The notes under the pieces are model-generated. The model saw only the letters and a list, made by a program, of their open reading frames with translations. It was not told the origin of the DNA and searched no databases. Positions 6,731 to 15,944 of a stretch of 64,000 nucleotides of DNA are shown in pieces; the first letter of the stretch is position 1, and every line of letters starts with the position of its first letter. Position numbers and translations under genes: made by a program. Where the stretch lies: NCBI GenBank assembly GCA_017510605.1, contig JAFWMQ010000007.1, positions 1 to 64,000 of the forward strand. Reading direction: 5' to 3'. This DNA is from Clostridiales bacterium. Its GTDB lineage: Bacteria; Bacillota; Clostridia; Saccharofermentanales; Saccharofermentanaceae.

Positions 6731-9034
6731 ATGAGAAGTAAATATCTTTTAGAATTGGTTGTTTTTTCCTTGTTTTTAGTGGCGATGATTGTTGCTACTT
6801 TATTTGAACGGAAAAAGCATCTTGAGAAGACATCTCAAAGTCTACTTAATGTTTTCCTTTCTATAATTATTCCTTTATCCGGAAACTTTTTAGCCATGGT
6901 TACCGATAGTGAAGCTAATGCGTATTTCGGGTATACGATCATGCTTATTGGTGATTGTTTTCTTATTTACAATCTTACCGTTTTTGTTATGGATTACTGC
7001 GGATTCAGATTCAAGCATTCCATCGTCCAGTATATTGTTTCATTTGTATTAGGCGCGCTCGCTGTTTCCGTTCTCTTAAATCCTTTTTTCCATCATATGT
7101 TTACGGTAGAACATATCAGCTTCTCCGATGGCAGCACATATTTCGGCCTGGAATCAGGTTTTGGCAAGCTTCTTGTATTCTGCCTGCTTCAATCGCTGTT
7201 GATATTATTTATTGCTATTCTTATTGATAAATGTTTAAAGATTTCCGCTGCATATCATGAGCGTTATATCGTTATTATCATTGCCATTATTACCTGCATG
7301 TCGTTCCTGTTTACTTCGTTCTCCGACGGTCCTGTCAACAAATCAATTATAGGCTATCTCATCTGTGGTTTCCTTCTATTTATTATTACGTTTAAATATA
7401 AGCCTATCTTTATCCGGAGACGGCTTGCAGATTCTGTTGTAGAGAACCATATTGACGGCATTATTTTCTATGACACTGATGTTAACGCGATTTATGCCAA
7501 TGACAGGGCCTATGAGATCCTTAATATCCCCTCCGGCAAGCCGGACAAGTGTACGGATAAACTCATCGATGTAATGGGCGGCGGTGATCTCGGAACTAAC
7601 TTTGATATTTCAACAAGATTCAAAGATGACTCAGGTGAATTCAGATATCTCCGGATCAATCACCGTTTGATGAAAGACGCACGGGATAAGGACGTCGGCT
7701 CATTCTTCTCTGTTCATGATGATACCGATCAGGTTAAGCTCAATGCCGAGAGGAAATACATCGCTACTCACGATATATTGACCGGTCTGTCCAACAGGCT
7801 CAGTTTTGAAGATCAGGTTAATGAAATAATCAAAGCAAATCCTAACGAGACATATTATATGCAGGTCTCGGATATCAATGATTTCAAACTTATAAATGAT
7901 ATTTTCGGTAAAGACAAAGCTGATGAGATCCTCATGAAGATCGCTGATGACCTCAAACAATATGCTCATCCGGGTTCTGCAATCTGCAGATGGAGAGGAG
8001 ATATCTTCTGTGCATTCCTGAAAAAATCAGCGGTCGATATTACTGCCTTGGAAAAACAGATAAAAGAAACATGGCGTTCTTCTGATATCATTAATTCACC
8101 TGTTGTTATTCATGTAGGTATTTTTGAAACTTCGGATCTTGATAAAGATCTCTCTGTCAGTGCAATGGTAGACAGGGCTCAGCTTGCCATTGCCGGAATC
8201 AAAAATGACTTCAACCATGTTGTCGCAGTATATGATGATAAGCTTCGAAAAGATAAGCTTTGGGAACAGCAGATCTCCAGCGAGCTTGATACTGCACTTG
8301 CAAACGGAGATATCATCCCTTATCTGCAGCCACAGTACAGGGCTGACGGTCATCTTGAAGGCGGAGAAGTCCTGGTAAGATGGAAGCACCCGAAGGAAGG
8401 TCTTATCCCTCCTTTCAAATTTATACCTGTTTTCGAAAAGAACGGAAAGATCGCAAGTATAGACCAATATATTTGGAGATCTGCATGTAAGATCCTGGTT
8501 GATTGGTCTAAGAGGAAAGACGGTCACGAGAAACTTAATCTTTCTATAAACATATCTCCAAAGGATTTCTATTTCCTTGATATCTATGAGGTAATTACAT
8601 CCCTCGTGGAAGAATATGGTGTTGAACCAAGGCATCTCCACCTGGAGATAACGGAAACATCCGTCATGAATAATGCCAATGAGCATATCAAGACCATAAA
8701 CATGCTTCGTGATTACGGGTTTACGGTTGAGATGGACGACTTCGGAAGCGGCTATTCTTCACTTAACATGCTCAAGGATATGCCTGTCGATGTTCTCAAG
8801 ATCGATATGGTCTTCTTAGGCAAGACGGACGACTACAAGAAATCAAAGATCATTCTCAGCAGTATCGTTGACATGGCCAACAATCTCGATATGCCTCAGA
8901 TTACCGAAGGCGTTGAGACCAAAGAACAGTTTGACATGTTGAAGGAAATGGGTTGTAAACTGTTCCAGGGATATTACTTCTCAAAGCCTGTTCCTCTCGA
9001 AGAATTTGAGAAGCTTCCGCTGATCTGGAAATAA
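6731..9034 (+). CDS. Membrane c-di-GMP phosphodiesterase with degenerate GGDEF
   Basis: This 767-residue protein has seven hydrophobic segments (about residues 5-225), a PAS-like region (about 232-335), a GGDEF domain (340-505) and an EAL domain (515-765). The GGDEF signature is degenerate: RGDIF at 422-426, so cyclase activity is unlikely. The EAL domain retains its catalytic set: E546 (EVL), N607, E639, D669/D670 in DDFGSG, K690, E726 and Q746. It therefore most likely hydrolyses c-di-GMP to pGpG, with the degenerate GGDEF as a possible GTP-sensing or structural module. The 7TM-PAS front end suggests sensing of a membrane or small-molecule signal. The gene is monocistronic. A second, intact GGDEF protein is encoded at 33228-34619. 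Confidence 0.9.
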   Translation: MRSKYLLELVVFSLFLVAMIVATLFERKKHLEKTSQSLLNVFLSIIIPLSGNFLAMVTDSEANAYFGYTIMLIGDCFLIYNLTVFVMDYCGFRFKHSIVQYIVSFVLGALAVSVLLNPFFHHMFTVEHISFSDGSTYFGLESGFGKLLVFCLLQSLLILFIAILIDKCLKISAAYHERYIVIIIAIITCMSFLFTSFSDGPVNKSIIGYLICGFLLFIITFKYKPIFIRRRLADSVVENHIDGIIFYDTDVNAIYANDRAYEILNIPSGKPDKCTDKLIDVMGGGDLGTNFDISTRFKDDSGEFRYLRINHRLMKDARDKDVGSFFSVHDDTDQVKLNAERKYIATHDILTGLSNRLSFEDQVNEIIKANPNETYYMQVSDINDFKLINDIFGKDKADEILMKIADDLKQYAHPGSAICRWRGDIFCAFLKKSAVDITALEKQIKETWRSSDIINSPVVIHVGIFETSDLDKDLSVSAMVDRAQLAIAGIKNDFNHVVAVYDDKLRKDKLWEQQISSELDTALANGDIIPYLQPQYRADGHLEGGEVLVRWKHPKEGLIPPFKFIPVFEKNGKIASIDQYIWRSACKILVDWSKRKDGHEKLNLSINISPKDFYFLDIYEVITSLVEEYGVEPRHLHLEITETSVMNNANEHIKTINMLRDYGFTVEMDDFGSGYSSLNMLKDMPVDVLKIDMVFLGKTDDYKKSKIILSSIVDMANNLDMPQITEGVETKEQFDMLKEMGCKLFQGYYFSKPVPLEEFEKLPLIWK

Positions 9035-9081
9035 AGCAGCACTGTTTCAGCGCGTGTATATTATTTCAGTTATTATCGCCA

Positions 9082-9492
9082 TTATAGTAAAAAAGTGAAT
9101 TGGGCATCATTCTGTTCTTCACCCATTATGGTAACGGTAACACTTTCTTCGTTCCAATCGACTTTCCAATTTGATTCACACATGGCTTTTCCGTCATTAG
9201 ATAATACAAAATTTGTGCTGCTGATCTTTTTGTTCTTGTTATCCTTTAAGACAATCCTGCCGTCTTGAGGGCCAAAAGGCCATTCCGGACTGCTTATAGC
9301 TTGTAATTCAATAATGTACTGCCCGTTGGTTTGAGTGTCGATCGTGCGGGGTATGTGGTCTGCAATTTCTATGAGGACCGGAATAGCGGCAATATGAATT
9401 ATTATTCCTGCAAATATTATCAAAAACCATATAAGACAGCCTTTGTATTTTGGTTTTGATTCATTAACAATTGTATCTGTCTGATCGTTCAT
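9082..9492 (-). CDS. Single-TM anchored protein of unknown function
   Basis: This 136-residue protein has an N-terminal cytoplasmic stretch (residues 1-17), one membrane helix (about 18-46), and an extracytoplasmic beta-rich domain of about 90 residues. The outer domain has a conserved-looking PEWPFGPQDGRIVLKD stretch and ends ...DAQFTFLL. No catalytic motif is visible. It is followed on the same strand by the lipoprotein at 9555-10013 (62-nt gap) and may be part of a loose cluster of surface proteins. I do not recognise a family. Confidence 0.65.
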   Translation of the reverse strand: MNDQTDTIVNESKPKYKGCLIWFLIIFAGIIIHIAAIPVLIEIADHIPRTIDTQTNGQYIIELQAISSPEWPFGPQDGRIVLKDNKNKKISSTNFVLSNDGKAMCESNWKVDWNEESVTVTIMGEEQNDAQFTFLL

Positions 9493-9554
9493 ACTTAACC
9501 TTTTTTCAGGTTTTGAAAACCGTGCATCATATAACTAATGATTCTCTCCGGAAA

Positions 9555-10013
9555 CTACAATCCCGCACTAAAAGAATAAACATTACTATTTCCGATTCTG
9601 TCTACTATGCCTATCTGTGAGTTATCGTAACCCAAGCCGGGAACCGTCAGAGTACCTTTCAATTCTTCATCCGAAACAACATATCCTTTTACAGCTTGAA
9701 AAATCACATCCGTGACTACTAATACCTTATTATCTTCAATCAGGTATACATGATAATGCTGAACATCATCGTATTTCTCAATTGCCTTATGTAAATCGCT
9801 GTTTTTATCAGCCAATTCATCAATTTCAGTCATGCTGATATCATACGGAGTTTCCACATCATCGCTTGAGTAATTTTCGTTTACAATTACTGCTATGTCT
9901 GAAATAACATCAACCCGTTTATCAGCCGGCACCATGTATCTGCATGATGATAATAATATGCAGGTAAACAAAACCAATATTACGATATTAGCTTTCTTCT
10001 TTACTTCTCTCAT
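9555..10013 (-). CDS. Putative lipoprotein
   Basis: The start is set at ATG 10013 because CGGAGA lies just upstream and a proper signal peptide follows. The open frame extends further upstream but would lack both. The 152-residue product has a basic N-terminus (MREVKKK), a hydrophobic core, and the lipobox LLSSC, so it should be lipidated and held at the outer face of the membrane. The mature part is acidic, with a short alpha-beta domain and a repeated V-I-V/V-V-T pattern. I recognise no family. It follows the DUF2975/XRE/DUF4153-like operon after a terminator-like stem. Confidence 0.7.
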   Translation of the reverse strand: MREVKKKANIVILVLFTCILLSSCRYMVPADKRVDVISDIAVIVNENYSSDDVETPYDISMTEIDELADKNSDLHKAIEKYDDVQHYHVYLIEDNKVLVVTDVIFQAVKGYVVSDEELKGTLTVPGLGYDNSQIGIVDRIGNSNVYSFSAGL

Positions 10014-10078
10014 CACAATCTCCGAATACAAAATTATTTCCGATCTATTATCCTTATCATTTCTGAATCCGTATTTAA

Positions 10079-10111
10079 GCCGGGAGCCTGATATTTCCAA
10101 AGACTCCCGGC
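10079..10111 (-). terminator. Terminator-like stem after the DUF4153-like gene
   Basis: GCCGGGAG and CTCCCGGC form an 8-bp GC-rich stem 7 nt after the stop codon at 10118. The minus-strand tail (TTAAATACGG) is a weak T-run, so termination efficiency is uncertain. Confidence 0.6.
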
Positions 10112-10117
10112 ATTCAT

Positions 10118-11443
10118 TTATGCACCTATCGCTGCAAGCACACCAGATAATATGCAGATAGCTATGTACGAGATTGAAGTGAATATCACGCCTGCCCTGA
10201 AGTGAGGCTTTCCGCGGTGAACAGTAAATATGGTCAGACCTGCTGCAAATCCCAAAGCAAGAGTTGCCCACATAGCAAGTATCCTCTTAGGAGTATAACC
10301 GTAGATGCTGTAGTAAAGACCCAGCTTGCTCATTGCAATAACAGCGAAGATAATACTTTCAGCCATAAGCAGTGTAACCAGTATCTTTGCGGGGAGGGAG
10401 AACTTTCCTCCCTGATCTGTTTTTCCGAAAAGAATTATCGCCAGATATACGCACATATTAACTGCCATGATCCCGACTAGCTCGAAGAATCCTTCCCTGG
10501 CATAATGCGATACCAGCATGCCGTCAGGAACATCACCTACAAATCCGCCCATCATGTATGCCAGACGCTTTACGAAGAACAGGATGTATGCCAGCACAAA
10601 TACTCCGGCTGCAATATATACTATTGTTGCAGAAGCGGTCTTACCTTTTCCCATAAATCCGGTAAGCCAGGAAGCAAAACGCTTCTCTTTTCCACCGTCT
10701 GACTTTGCGCTTCTTGACATAAGCCCGTAAAGATAGAAGCAGACAGGAATAGCAAATATAAGCCTCGGAATGATCTCGTAAAGCTCTAATTCCGTAAGAT
10801 AGTCTGCCAGGAAATTGAAGGCATCATTAAAGATCAGACTGAGATCTTCATCTATTGATGCCATCAGGCTCACTGATATCATCAACAGTATGATCATTAC
10901 GACTACGAAAATCACAGCACCTAAGAAATTCTTCTTTGGAACGGCAGGAGCATCTTCATCATTCTTCGGTTTCTTAAAGCATTTCCAATCGATAACGAAA
11001 TTAGGGAAACCGGCAAACGACTTTACATAAAAGCCGTGTATAAGGTCTGCAGGAATGAAGCCGGAAGTCTTCCCGCCAAGAAGAAGACCGTTGGAAACTA
11101 AAACTGAATATACCCCGCAAAGATGCATTGCAAATACGGATAACTCAAGTTCCGGTCCTATTGTTGACGTCAACCCGGCAAGGATCGTCATTATATACCA
11201 GAATACAGTCTCCTTCGAAGGCCGGCTCATCACTCCCCTTCTGCTTCTTCTGATCAATTCATTTACGATTATGAAAAGAATGGCAAATACCGGATAAGTA
11301 ACTGCGATCGTCATGCTGCCGTCCAGGATCGAGATCCCCATTTTCGATATGTCATCGAAATTAAATACCAGCCTGACGTAAGCGTATGCTAAGGGATAGG
11401 CCAGGAGGATTCCCAGCCTTTGAAGTATAACTTTTTTGTCCAT
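10118..11443 (-). CDS. Polytopic membrane protein, DUF4153-like
   Basis: This 441-residue protein has about ten predicted membrane helices spread over its length, with two charged loops (FKKPKNDEDAPAVPKK near 160 and RSAKSDGGKEKRF near 245). Its layout resembles DUF4153/DUF4173-type proteins that often sit beside DUF2975 and YozG-like regulators. The exact family is uncertain. It is the last gene of a three-gene minus-strand operon (DUF2975 gene, XRE regulator, this gene) with gaps of 16 and 6 nt. That context suggests a regulated membrane function, but no substrate can be inferred. Confidence 0.65.
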   Translation of the reverse strand: MDKKVILQRLGILLAYPLAYAYVRLVFNFDDISKMGISILDGSMTIAVTYPVFAILFIIVNELIRRSRRGVMSRPSKETVFWYIMTILAGLTSTIGPELELSVFAMHLCGVYSVLVSNGLLLGGKTSGFIPADLIHGFYVKSFAGFPNFVIDWKCFKKPKNDEDAPAVPKKNFLGAVIFVVVMIILLMISVSLMASIDEDLSLIFNDAFNFLADYLTELELYEIIPRLIFAIPVCFYLYGLMSRSAKSDGGKEKRFASWLTGFMGKGKTASATIVYIAAGVFVLAYILFFVKRLAYMMGGFVGDVPDGMLVSHYAREGFFELVGIMAVNMCVYLAIILFGKTDQGGKFSLPAKILVTLLMAESIIFAVIAMSKLGLYYSIYGYTPKRILAMWATLALGFAAGLTIFTVHRGKPHFRAGVIFTSISYIAICILSGVLAAIGA

Positions 11444-11449
11444 TTGTGA

Positions 11450-11653
11450 TCAGTCCTCTCTGAACTCGAGAATATCTCCCGGCTGGCAGTCAAGTGCCTT
11501 ACAGATATCGTTTAATGTAGAGAACCTTACAGCCTTTGCTTTCTGGTTCTTAAGTATTGAAAGATTTGCCTGCGTGATCCCGATCTTCGCTGCTAATTCA
11601 CCGGAGGAGATCTTGCGCTTTGCCATCATTACATCAAGATTAACTACTATCAT
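11450..11653 (-). CDS. XRE-family regulator, YozG-like
   Basis: This 67-residue protein is a single Cro/CI-type helix-turn-helix domain. Diagnostic features are AAKIGITQANLSILKNQKA for the recognition region and the ending FSTLNDICKALDCQPGDILEF, which is typical of the small YozG-like subgroup. It binds DNA as a dimer, probably at its own promoter. The start has AGGAGG upstream. The gene sits between the DUF2975 gene and the DUF4153-like gene, an arrangement seen often in Firmicutes, where the regulator is thought to control the adjacent membrane protein genes. Confidence 0.9.
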   Translation of the reverse strand: MIVVNLDVMMAKRKISSGELAAKIGITQANLSILKNQKAKAVRFSTLNDICKALDCQPGDILEFRED

Positions 11654-11669
11654 GTTTCTCCTCCTTTCC

Positions 11670-12122
11670 TCAGATCGTAAGATCCATTTCTTCCTTCATA
11701 GTGATCGCTTTGACGAAAACGACCCTTATACTCAGAACGATAACAGCCATAAACATTGCAACTATAGATAATATCCAGCAGCCGTTCCATAAAAATCCGC
11801 CGATGATACAATCAACAGCTATACCTGCCAGCGCACAAGTAATAATCATCATAAGTTTTGTATTCGCTCTGTCAAAGACCTTATCCTTACTCATGTTATT
11901 GAGCATCTTAAGCAATGGAATAAGGACCGTATAACCGCCTATTGTCCCGACATAGAAAATAACTATAAGTGCTATAAGCCTTGGCATATCAAAGATTCCG
12001 GCCCAGCAATAAGCTATATATTTTGTGATTATCACACCGAAAACATCAGCTACTACGGCCATTGCGGTAAATAAGATCGTTGCTATCTTCGCCCATCTCA
12101 GGATAACATCATCATATCGCAT
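11670..12122 (-). CDS. DUF2975 membrane protein
   Basis: This 150-residue protein has four hydrophobic helices (about residues 8-32, 42-65, 87-107 and 112-136) and the sequence pattern of DUF2975, a family nearly always encoded beside a small XRE regulator, as here (16-nt gap). A TTTGGAGG ribosome-binding site precedes the ATG. It is the first gene of the operon. The biochemical role of the family is unknown; the pairing with an XRE protein suggests that the membrane protein modulates or is controlled by the regulator. Confidence 0.85.
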   Translation of the reverse strand: MRYDDVILRWAKIATILFTAMAVVADVFGVIITKYIAYCWAGIFDMPRLIALIVIFYVGTIGGYTVLIPLLKMLNNMSKDKVFDRANTKLMMIITCALAGIAVDCIIGGFLWNGCWILSIVAMFMAVIVLSIRVVFVKAITMKEEMDLTI

Positions 12123-12292
12123 AGACTCTTTTCCTCCAAAAACAGATTAAGCATGCTTTATACACAGCATACTAACACAGCGTTTTTTGTTTTTCAAGAG
12201 TTTTTTATCGTTTTTCGATATATTTTTCTTGTTAAGCGGTTTCACAGCGTTTCAAAAGCATCCGGTTTCGTAAGTACGCATTAAAACTAACA

Positions 12293-12318
12293 GAGGCTGC
12301 CCGTTTTCGAGCAGCCTC
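12293..12318 (-). terminator. Terminator of the anchored HAD gene
   Basis: GAGGCTGC and GCAGCCTC form a perfect 8-bp stem around a 10-nt loop, about 50 nt past the stop at 12371. The minus-strand tail is TGTTAGTTTT. It separates the HAD gene from the DUF2975 operon. The remaining DNA between them (12123-12290) shows no gene. Confidence 0.7.
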
Positions 12319-12370
12319 CAAAAATAATTATATCAGTTACCTGTCTGATCATTAATCTGACAAACCAATA

Positions 12371-13588
12371 TTATTTTTTCCTGGTTACGCCTTCTCCGTA
12401 TATCGTAGTCCAGTCATTCTTCATTGAGATTGCGATCCAGTTATTTTCCTTGCAGAGATTCTTCATATTGTCTGCTTTGGAAGTATTGCCGTTCTCACGC
12501 TCAAGGTCATCACAGCAGAGCATAAACGCCAGGCTCTTATACTTGTTGTTTGTAATCGTGAAATTCGCCATTGCGGAATCACCCGTACTGTTTCCGAAAG
12601 AGAGTACAGGCTGAATGCCGATTTCTGTCATTATTGCCGTCACCTTATTCATGTCGAGGGTCTTGATGATAAATTCGCCGCCGGTTACTACCTTATCCTT
12701 ATCGGTGAAAGTATATTCCATACCGTCAACATCGCCCTGATTTGAAGCTACGAGCAGTTCATCTGATCCGATCAGCTGATTTCTCGGGAGATTAACGGAG
12801 TTCTTGATAAGGCCTCTGACGATCAGTCTGTCCGTACCGCTTACAATATAGACCTTGAAATCATTTGCCTGGAGATATTCGATCACTTGAAGCATCGGCT
12901 TATAAAAAGCTTCTCCTCTTGTCATTCCGTTATATCCCGGAGCAGGCTGGTTCTTGAACATCTCAACATAATCTTCGAATTCATCGATCGTCATACCGGC
13001 AAATGCCATCGCCACTGCCTGACCATGCTCAACCATGGATACTTCGACAGTCTTGTCTCCGTCAAACTTTGCCTGGAGACGTGTTGCAACATCCTTTTCG
13101 AATGCAGAAGCCTTATTCTTATATGAAGGATCTTCGAGCACACGGTAAACCAATAGGCAGTGATCGAAATAATAAGGATCCGTCTCACAGAGGATGGTAC
13201 CGTCCATATCAAACACTGCGATCCTGTCCTCCACCGGTATATAATCCGGGCTGTTCTCATCCGTAATTGCTTCCATATATGAGACCAAAGCTTTCTGTGC
13301 TTCGGCATCAGATGTCCACAATGACAGATAATCGATGTCTTCTGCCACTTCCGTTTCCGTAATTTCCGGCTCGGCAGTTGTTTCCGTTACTTCCGTTATC
13401 TCCGTCTCTGAAGACTCGGCAACCGTTGCATCTGTCACCACAGTGCTTTCTGCAGCCGGCTTAACGAAAGAATCTCGGAATTCCTTTACGCCGATCACCA
13501 GCAGAGCAATTACCGCAGCCAAAGCGACCACCACTGACGTGGCTGCTATCGCCTTCCAATTTCTAACCTGTTTATCCTGATTATTCAT
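12371..13588 (-). CDS. Membrane-anchored HAD-superfamily phosphatase
   Basis: This 405-residue protein has a short cytoplasmic tail, one membrane helix (about residues 12-33), a low-complexity Thr/Glu/Val-rich linker (about 42-85), and an HAD hydrolase domain outside the membrane. HAD motif I is AVFDMDGTI, with both aspartates. Motif II is the serine/threonine in YIVSGTD, a basic residue follows in motif III, and motif IV is FGNSTGDSAM. A large insertion between motifs I and II forms a cap domain. It likely dephosphorylates a small molecule outside the cytoplasm; the substrate is unknown. A GGAGG site precedes the ATG. The acidic linker is typical of surface-displayed proteins in Clostridia. 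Confidence 0.85.
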   Translation of the reverse strand: MNNQDKQVRNWKAIAATSVVVALAAVIALLVIGVKEFRDSFVKPAAESTVVTDATVAESSETEITEVTETTAEPEITETEVAEDIDYLSLWTSDAEAQKALVSYMEAITDENSPDYIPVEDRIAVFDMDGTILCETDPYYFDHCLLVYRVLEDPSYKNKASAFEKDVATRLQAKFDGDKTVEVSMVEHGQAVAMAFAGMTIDEFEDYVEMFKNQPAPGYNGMTRGEAFYKPMLQVIEYLQANDFKVYIVSGTDRLIVRGLIKNSVNLPRNQLIGSDELLVASNQGDVDGMEYTFTDKDKVVTGGEFIIKTLDMNKVTAIMTEIGIQPVLSFGNSTGDSAMANFTITNNKYKSLAFMLCCDDLERENGNTSKADNMKNLCKENNWIAISMKNDWTTIYGEGVTRKK

Positions 13589-13736
13589 GTTTTCCTCCCG
13601 GAATCTGTCATATAGGTCTATTCTATTGTTTTAATGTTTTCAATTTATTGGCATAAAGCAAACAATCCGTATATTAATTGTGTCCATGTTTTGCCATAAA
13701 ACATAAAACGTCAGGAAGGAAATACAGAATGATCTG

Positions 13737-14861
13737 TTATTTCATTTTGACAAGTTCATACTCACGCGAACCGATCCCGATCTTCTCGGCATGTTCGAGC
13801 GTCTCGGCCCATGAGACATTTGGATTACTGTTATGCCATACATCACCGTGATCATGGAAATGAGGACTAGCCATATTGTCACCTAACTGACTGTTCCTGA
13901 TGGGTTCAGCTTTCGAGCAAAGATCAACACATGCCTGATCCAGTGCAACCGGATCGAATGAAGCGAGCATGCCGATATCCGGAAGGATCGGTGCATCATT
14001 CTCGCCATGACAATCACAATTCGGCGACACATCCGTTATCAGACTGATATGAAAACAAGGCCTTCCGCTGACAACAGCAGCAGTATATTCAGCCATCCTG
14101 CAGCCGAGCATCTGCGGTGCGTCCCAGTTATCATTCTCGATGGCATCGAAAGCACAGGCTCCGATACAGCGTCCGCAGCCTTTGCATTTTTCGGGATCGA
14201 TCCATGCTTTATTTCCGTCGTAACTGATGGCATCGGAGCCGCATTCTTTTGCACAACGGCGGCACCCTCTGCACATGTCCGTAATAACATGCGGATGTCC
14301 GCTCTGATGCTGCTGCATCTTTCCCGCGCGGCTCCCGCACCCCATGCCGATATTTTTGATCGTTCCTCCGAAACCGGCAGCTTCGTGTCCTTTAAAATGC
14401 GTTAAGGAGATAAAGATATCCGCATCCATTACCGCACGTCCGATATAAGCTTCCTTGCAATACTCTCCGTTAGGGACAGGAACTATTATGTCATCTGTAC
14501 CGCGGAGACCGTCGGCGATAATGATCTGGCATCCGGTTGTAACAGTGTTAAATCCGTTTATATTGGCGCAATCCATGTGTTCCAGAGCGTGTTTGCGGCT
14601 TCCCGGATATAATGTGTTGCAATCCGTAAGGAACGGCAGTCCGCCCTGTTCTTTGACGACATCGGCAACAGCTTTGGCATAGTTCGGTCTCAGATAAGCC
14701 AGATTGCCAAGTTCACCGAAATGCATTTTTATCGCTACAAACTTGTTATCCATATCAATGGATCCGATTCCGGCAAGTCTGATCAGTTTTTGCAGTTTAA
14801 CTGTAAGAGGCGTTCCCAGGCCTGTTCTGAAATCTGTAAAATACACCTTTGATCTTTCCAT
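13737..14861 (-). CDS. DUF362 protein with two 4Fe-4S clusters
   Basis: This 374-residue protein combines a DUF362 domain (residues 1 to about 185 and again after 245) with a ferredoxin-like insert. The insert carries two cluster motifs: CRGCRRCAKEC and CKGCGRCIGAC. The HFKGHEAAGFGGTIKNIGMG segment is a hallmark of DUF362. Members are thought to be electron-transfer or redox-modifying proteins of anaerobes, with no defined reaction. The start is the second ATG (14861), which has GGAGG at proper spacing; the ATG 6 nt upstream is too close to it. The gene follows the AraC regulator after a gap of 12 nt, so the two probably form an operon. Confidence 0.88.
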   Translation of the reverse strand: MERSKVYFTDFRTGLGTPLTVKLQKLIRLAGIGSIDMDNKFVAIKMHFGELGNLAYLRPNYAKAVADVVKEQGGLPFLTDCNTLYPGSRKHALEHMDCANINGFNTVTTGCQIIIADGLRGTDDIIVPVPNGEYCKEAYIGRAVMDADIFISLTHFKGHEAAGFGGTIKNIGMGCGSRAGKMQQHQSGHPHVITDMCRGCRRCAKECGSDAISYDGNKAWIDPEKCKGCGRCIGACAFDAIENDNWDAPQMLGCRMAEYTAAVVSGRPCFHISLITDVSPNCDCHGENDAPILPDIGMLASFDPVALDQACVDLCSKAEPIRNSQLGDNMASPHFHDHGDVWHNSNPNVSWAETLEHAEKIGIGSREYELVKMK

Positions 14862-14873
14862 GTTCATGCCTCC

Positions 14874-15743
14874 TTATTTCTGATTGCTTACAAACAATGC
14901 CCTGTATTCTCCGGGGGCAAGCCCCTTCTCCTCACGGAATACCCTGTTAAAGCTGGGAATGCTCTGAAAACCTGATAACATGGCTATTTCCGTCAGAGTC
15001 CTGCCGTCTTCGGCAAGCAGTTCTGTCGCTTTCTCAAGCCTTATCGTATTCAGCCATTTACTGTAGTTCATGCCCGTGACATTCTTGAATATTCTCGAAA
15101 AATATTCGCGGCTTATTCCGGCCATTTCCGCCATGGCACCCTGTGACAGGTCATCTGCAGTCAGGTTATTTTTTATATAATCGGTAACCGTCATCATACG
15201 CCTCATGACATCATCACTAAGACTGTACTGATCATCACTGTTAAGCTCCGGATCCAGTTCTTTTCTGTATTCAAGCAGCGTAAGCATAAATTCCATAAGG
15301 AGCATACAGCATCTGATTTCCTTGTCAGGCCGCTCCGAAAAGAATATGTCCTTCATCTGATAGGTTATGGATTTAAGCTTTGCTGCAAGTTCAGGATGGG
15401 TCTGAACACAGATGATGTGAAGGTTGCGGTACATGTGCATAATGCGCCGCAGATCAAACAGCGAATTGATGAAAGCGCTTGAAAACTGTATTACCAACGA
15501 ATCTTCGCGGTTAGCATCAACGATGGAATGCATTTCCATCGGCCAGACCAGAACCAGATCATCCGGGACGAGTTTATAAGTATTCTTGCCAACACTATAA
15601 ATATTGGTCCTGCCCGGGCCTACAAGCAGGATCTCACCATAAGAATGCCAATGCGCCTGATAACTTCTTTCCTTGAAGCCGGTAGACATATTGAAGGCAC
15701 TTACGTGATCAAAATCGTATATCTCGTAATTACTATAATTCAT
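14874..15743 (-). CDS. AraC-family transcriptional regulator
   Basis: This 289-residue protein has an N-terminal cupin-like sensor domain (about residues 20-100; HWHSYGEILLV and DLVLVWPMEMHSI are typical) and a C-terminal double helix-turn-helix AraC domain (about 185-285; AEMAGISREYFSRIFKNVTG and FQSIPSFNRVFREEKGLAPGEYR). It likely responds to a small ligand and controls nearby genes. It lies upstream of the DUF362 gene in one operon, and is divergent from the MATE exporter at 15945 across a 201-nt gap. Either neighbour could be its target. Confidence 0.92.
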   Translation of the reverse strand: MNYSNYEIYDFDHVSAFNMSTGFKERSYQAHWHSYGEILLVGPGRTNIYSVGKNTYKLVPDDLVLVWPMEMHSIVDANREDSLVIQFSSAFINSLFDLRRIMHMYRNLHIICVQTHPELAAKLKSITYQMKDIFFSERPDKEIRCCMLLMEFMLTLLEYRKELDPELNSDDQYSLSDDVMRRMMTVTDYIKNNLTADDLSQGAMAEMAGISREYFSRIFKNVTGMNYSKWLNTIRLEKATELLAEDGRTLTEIAMLSGFQSIPSFNRVFREEKGLAPGEYRALFVSNQK

Positions 15744-15944
15744 TATAATGCCCTACCTTATAAATATTTTATAATTACAACATTTTCAAGGCTTTCAGAA
15801 TTGTGTCATTTATTGTTCCACTTTTTGTTTTTACCGCATTATGTCAAAAAATGATAAATCATATGGCGATTCATGAGAAGGCTGATCCGTTAACTAATAC
15901 TATAATCGCTTCCGTTAATAACTCGAAAACGGAGCAGGCGAAGA

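Noticed and set aside
8096..8686. Minus-strand open frame inside the EAL gene
   Set aside because: A shadow of the catalytic domain; all EAL motifs are on the plus strand.
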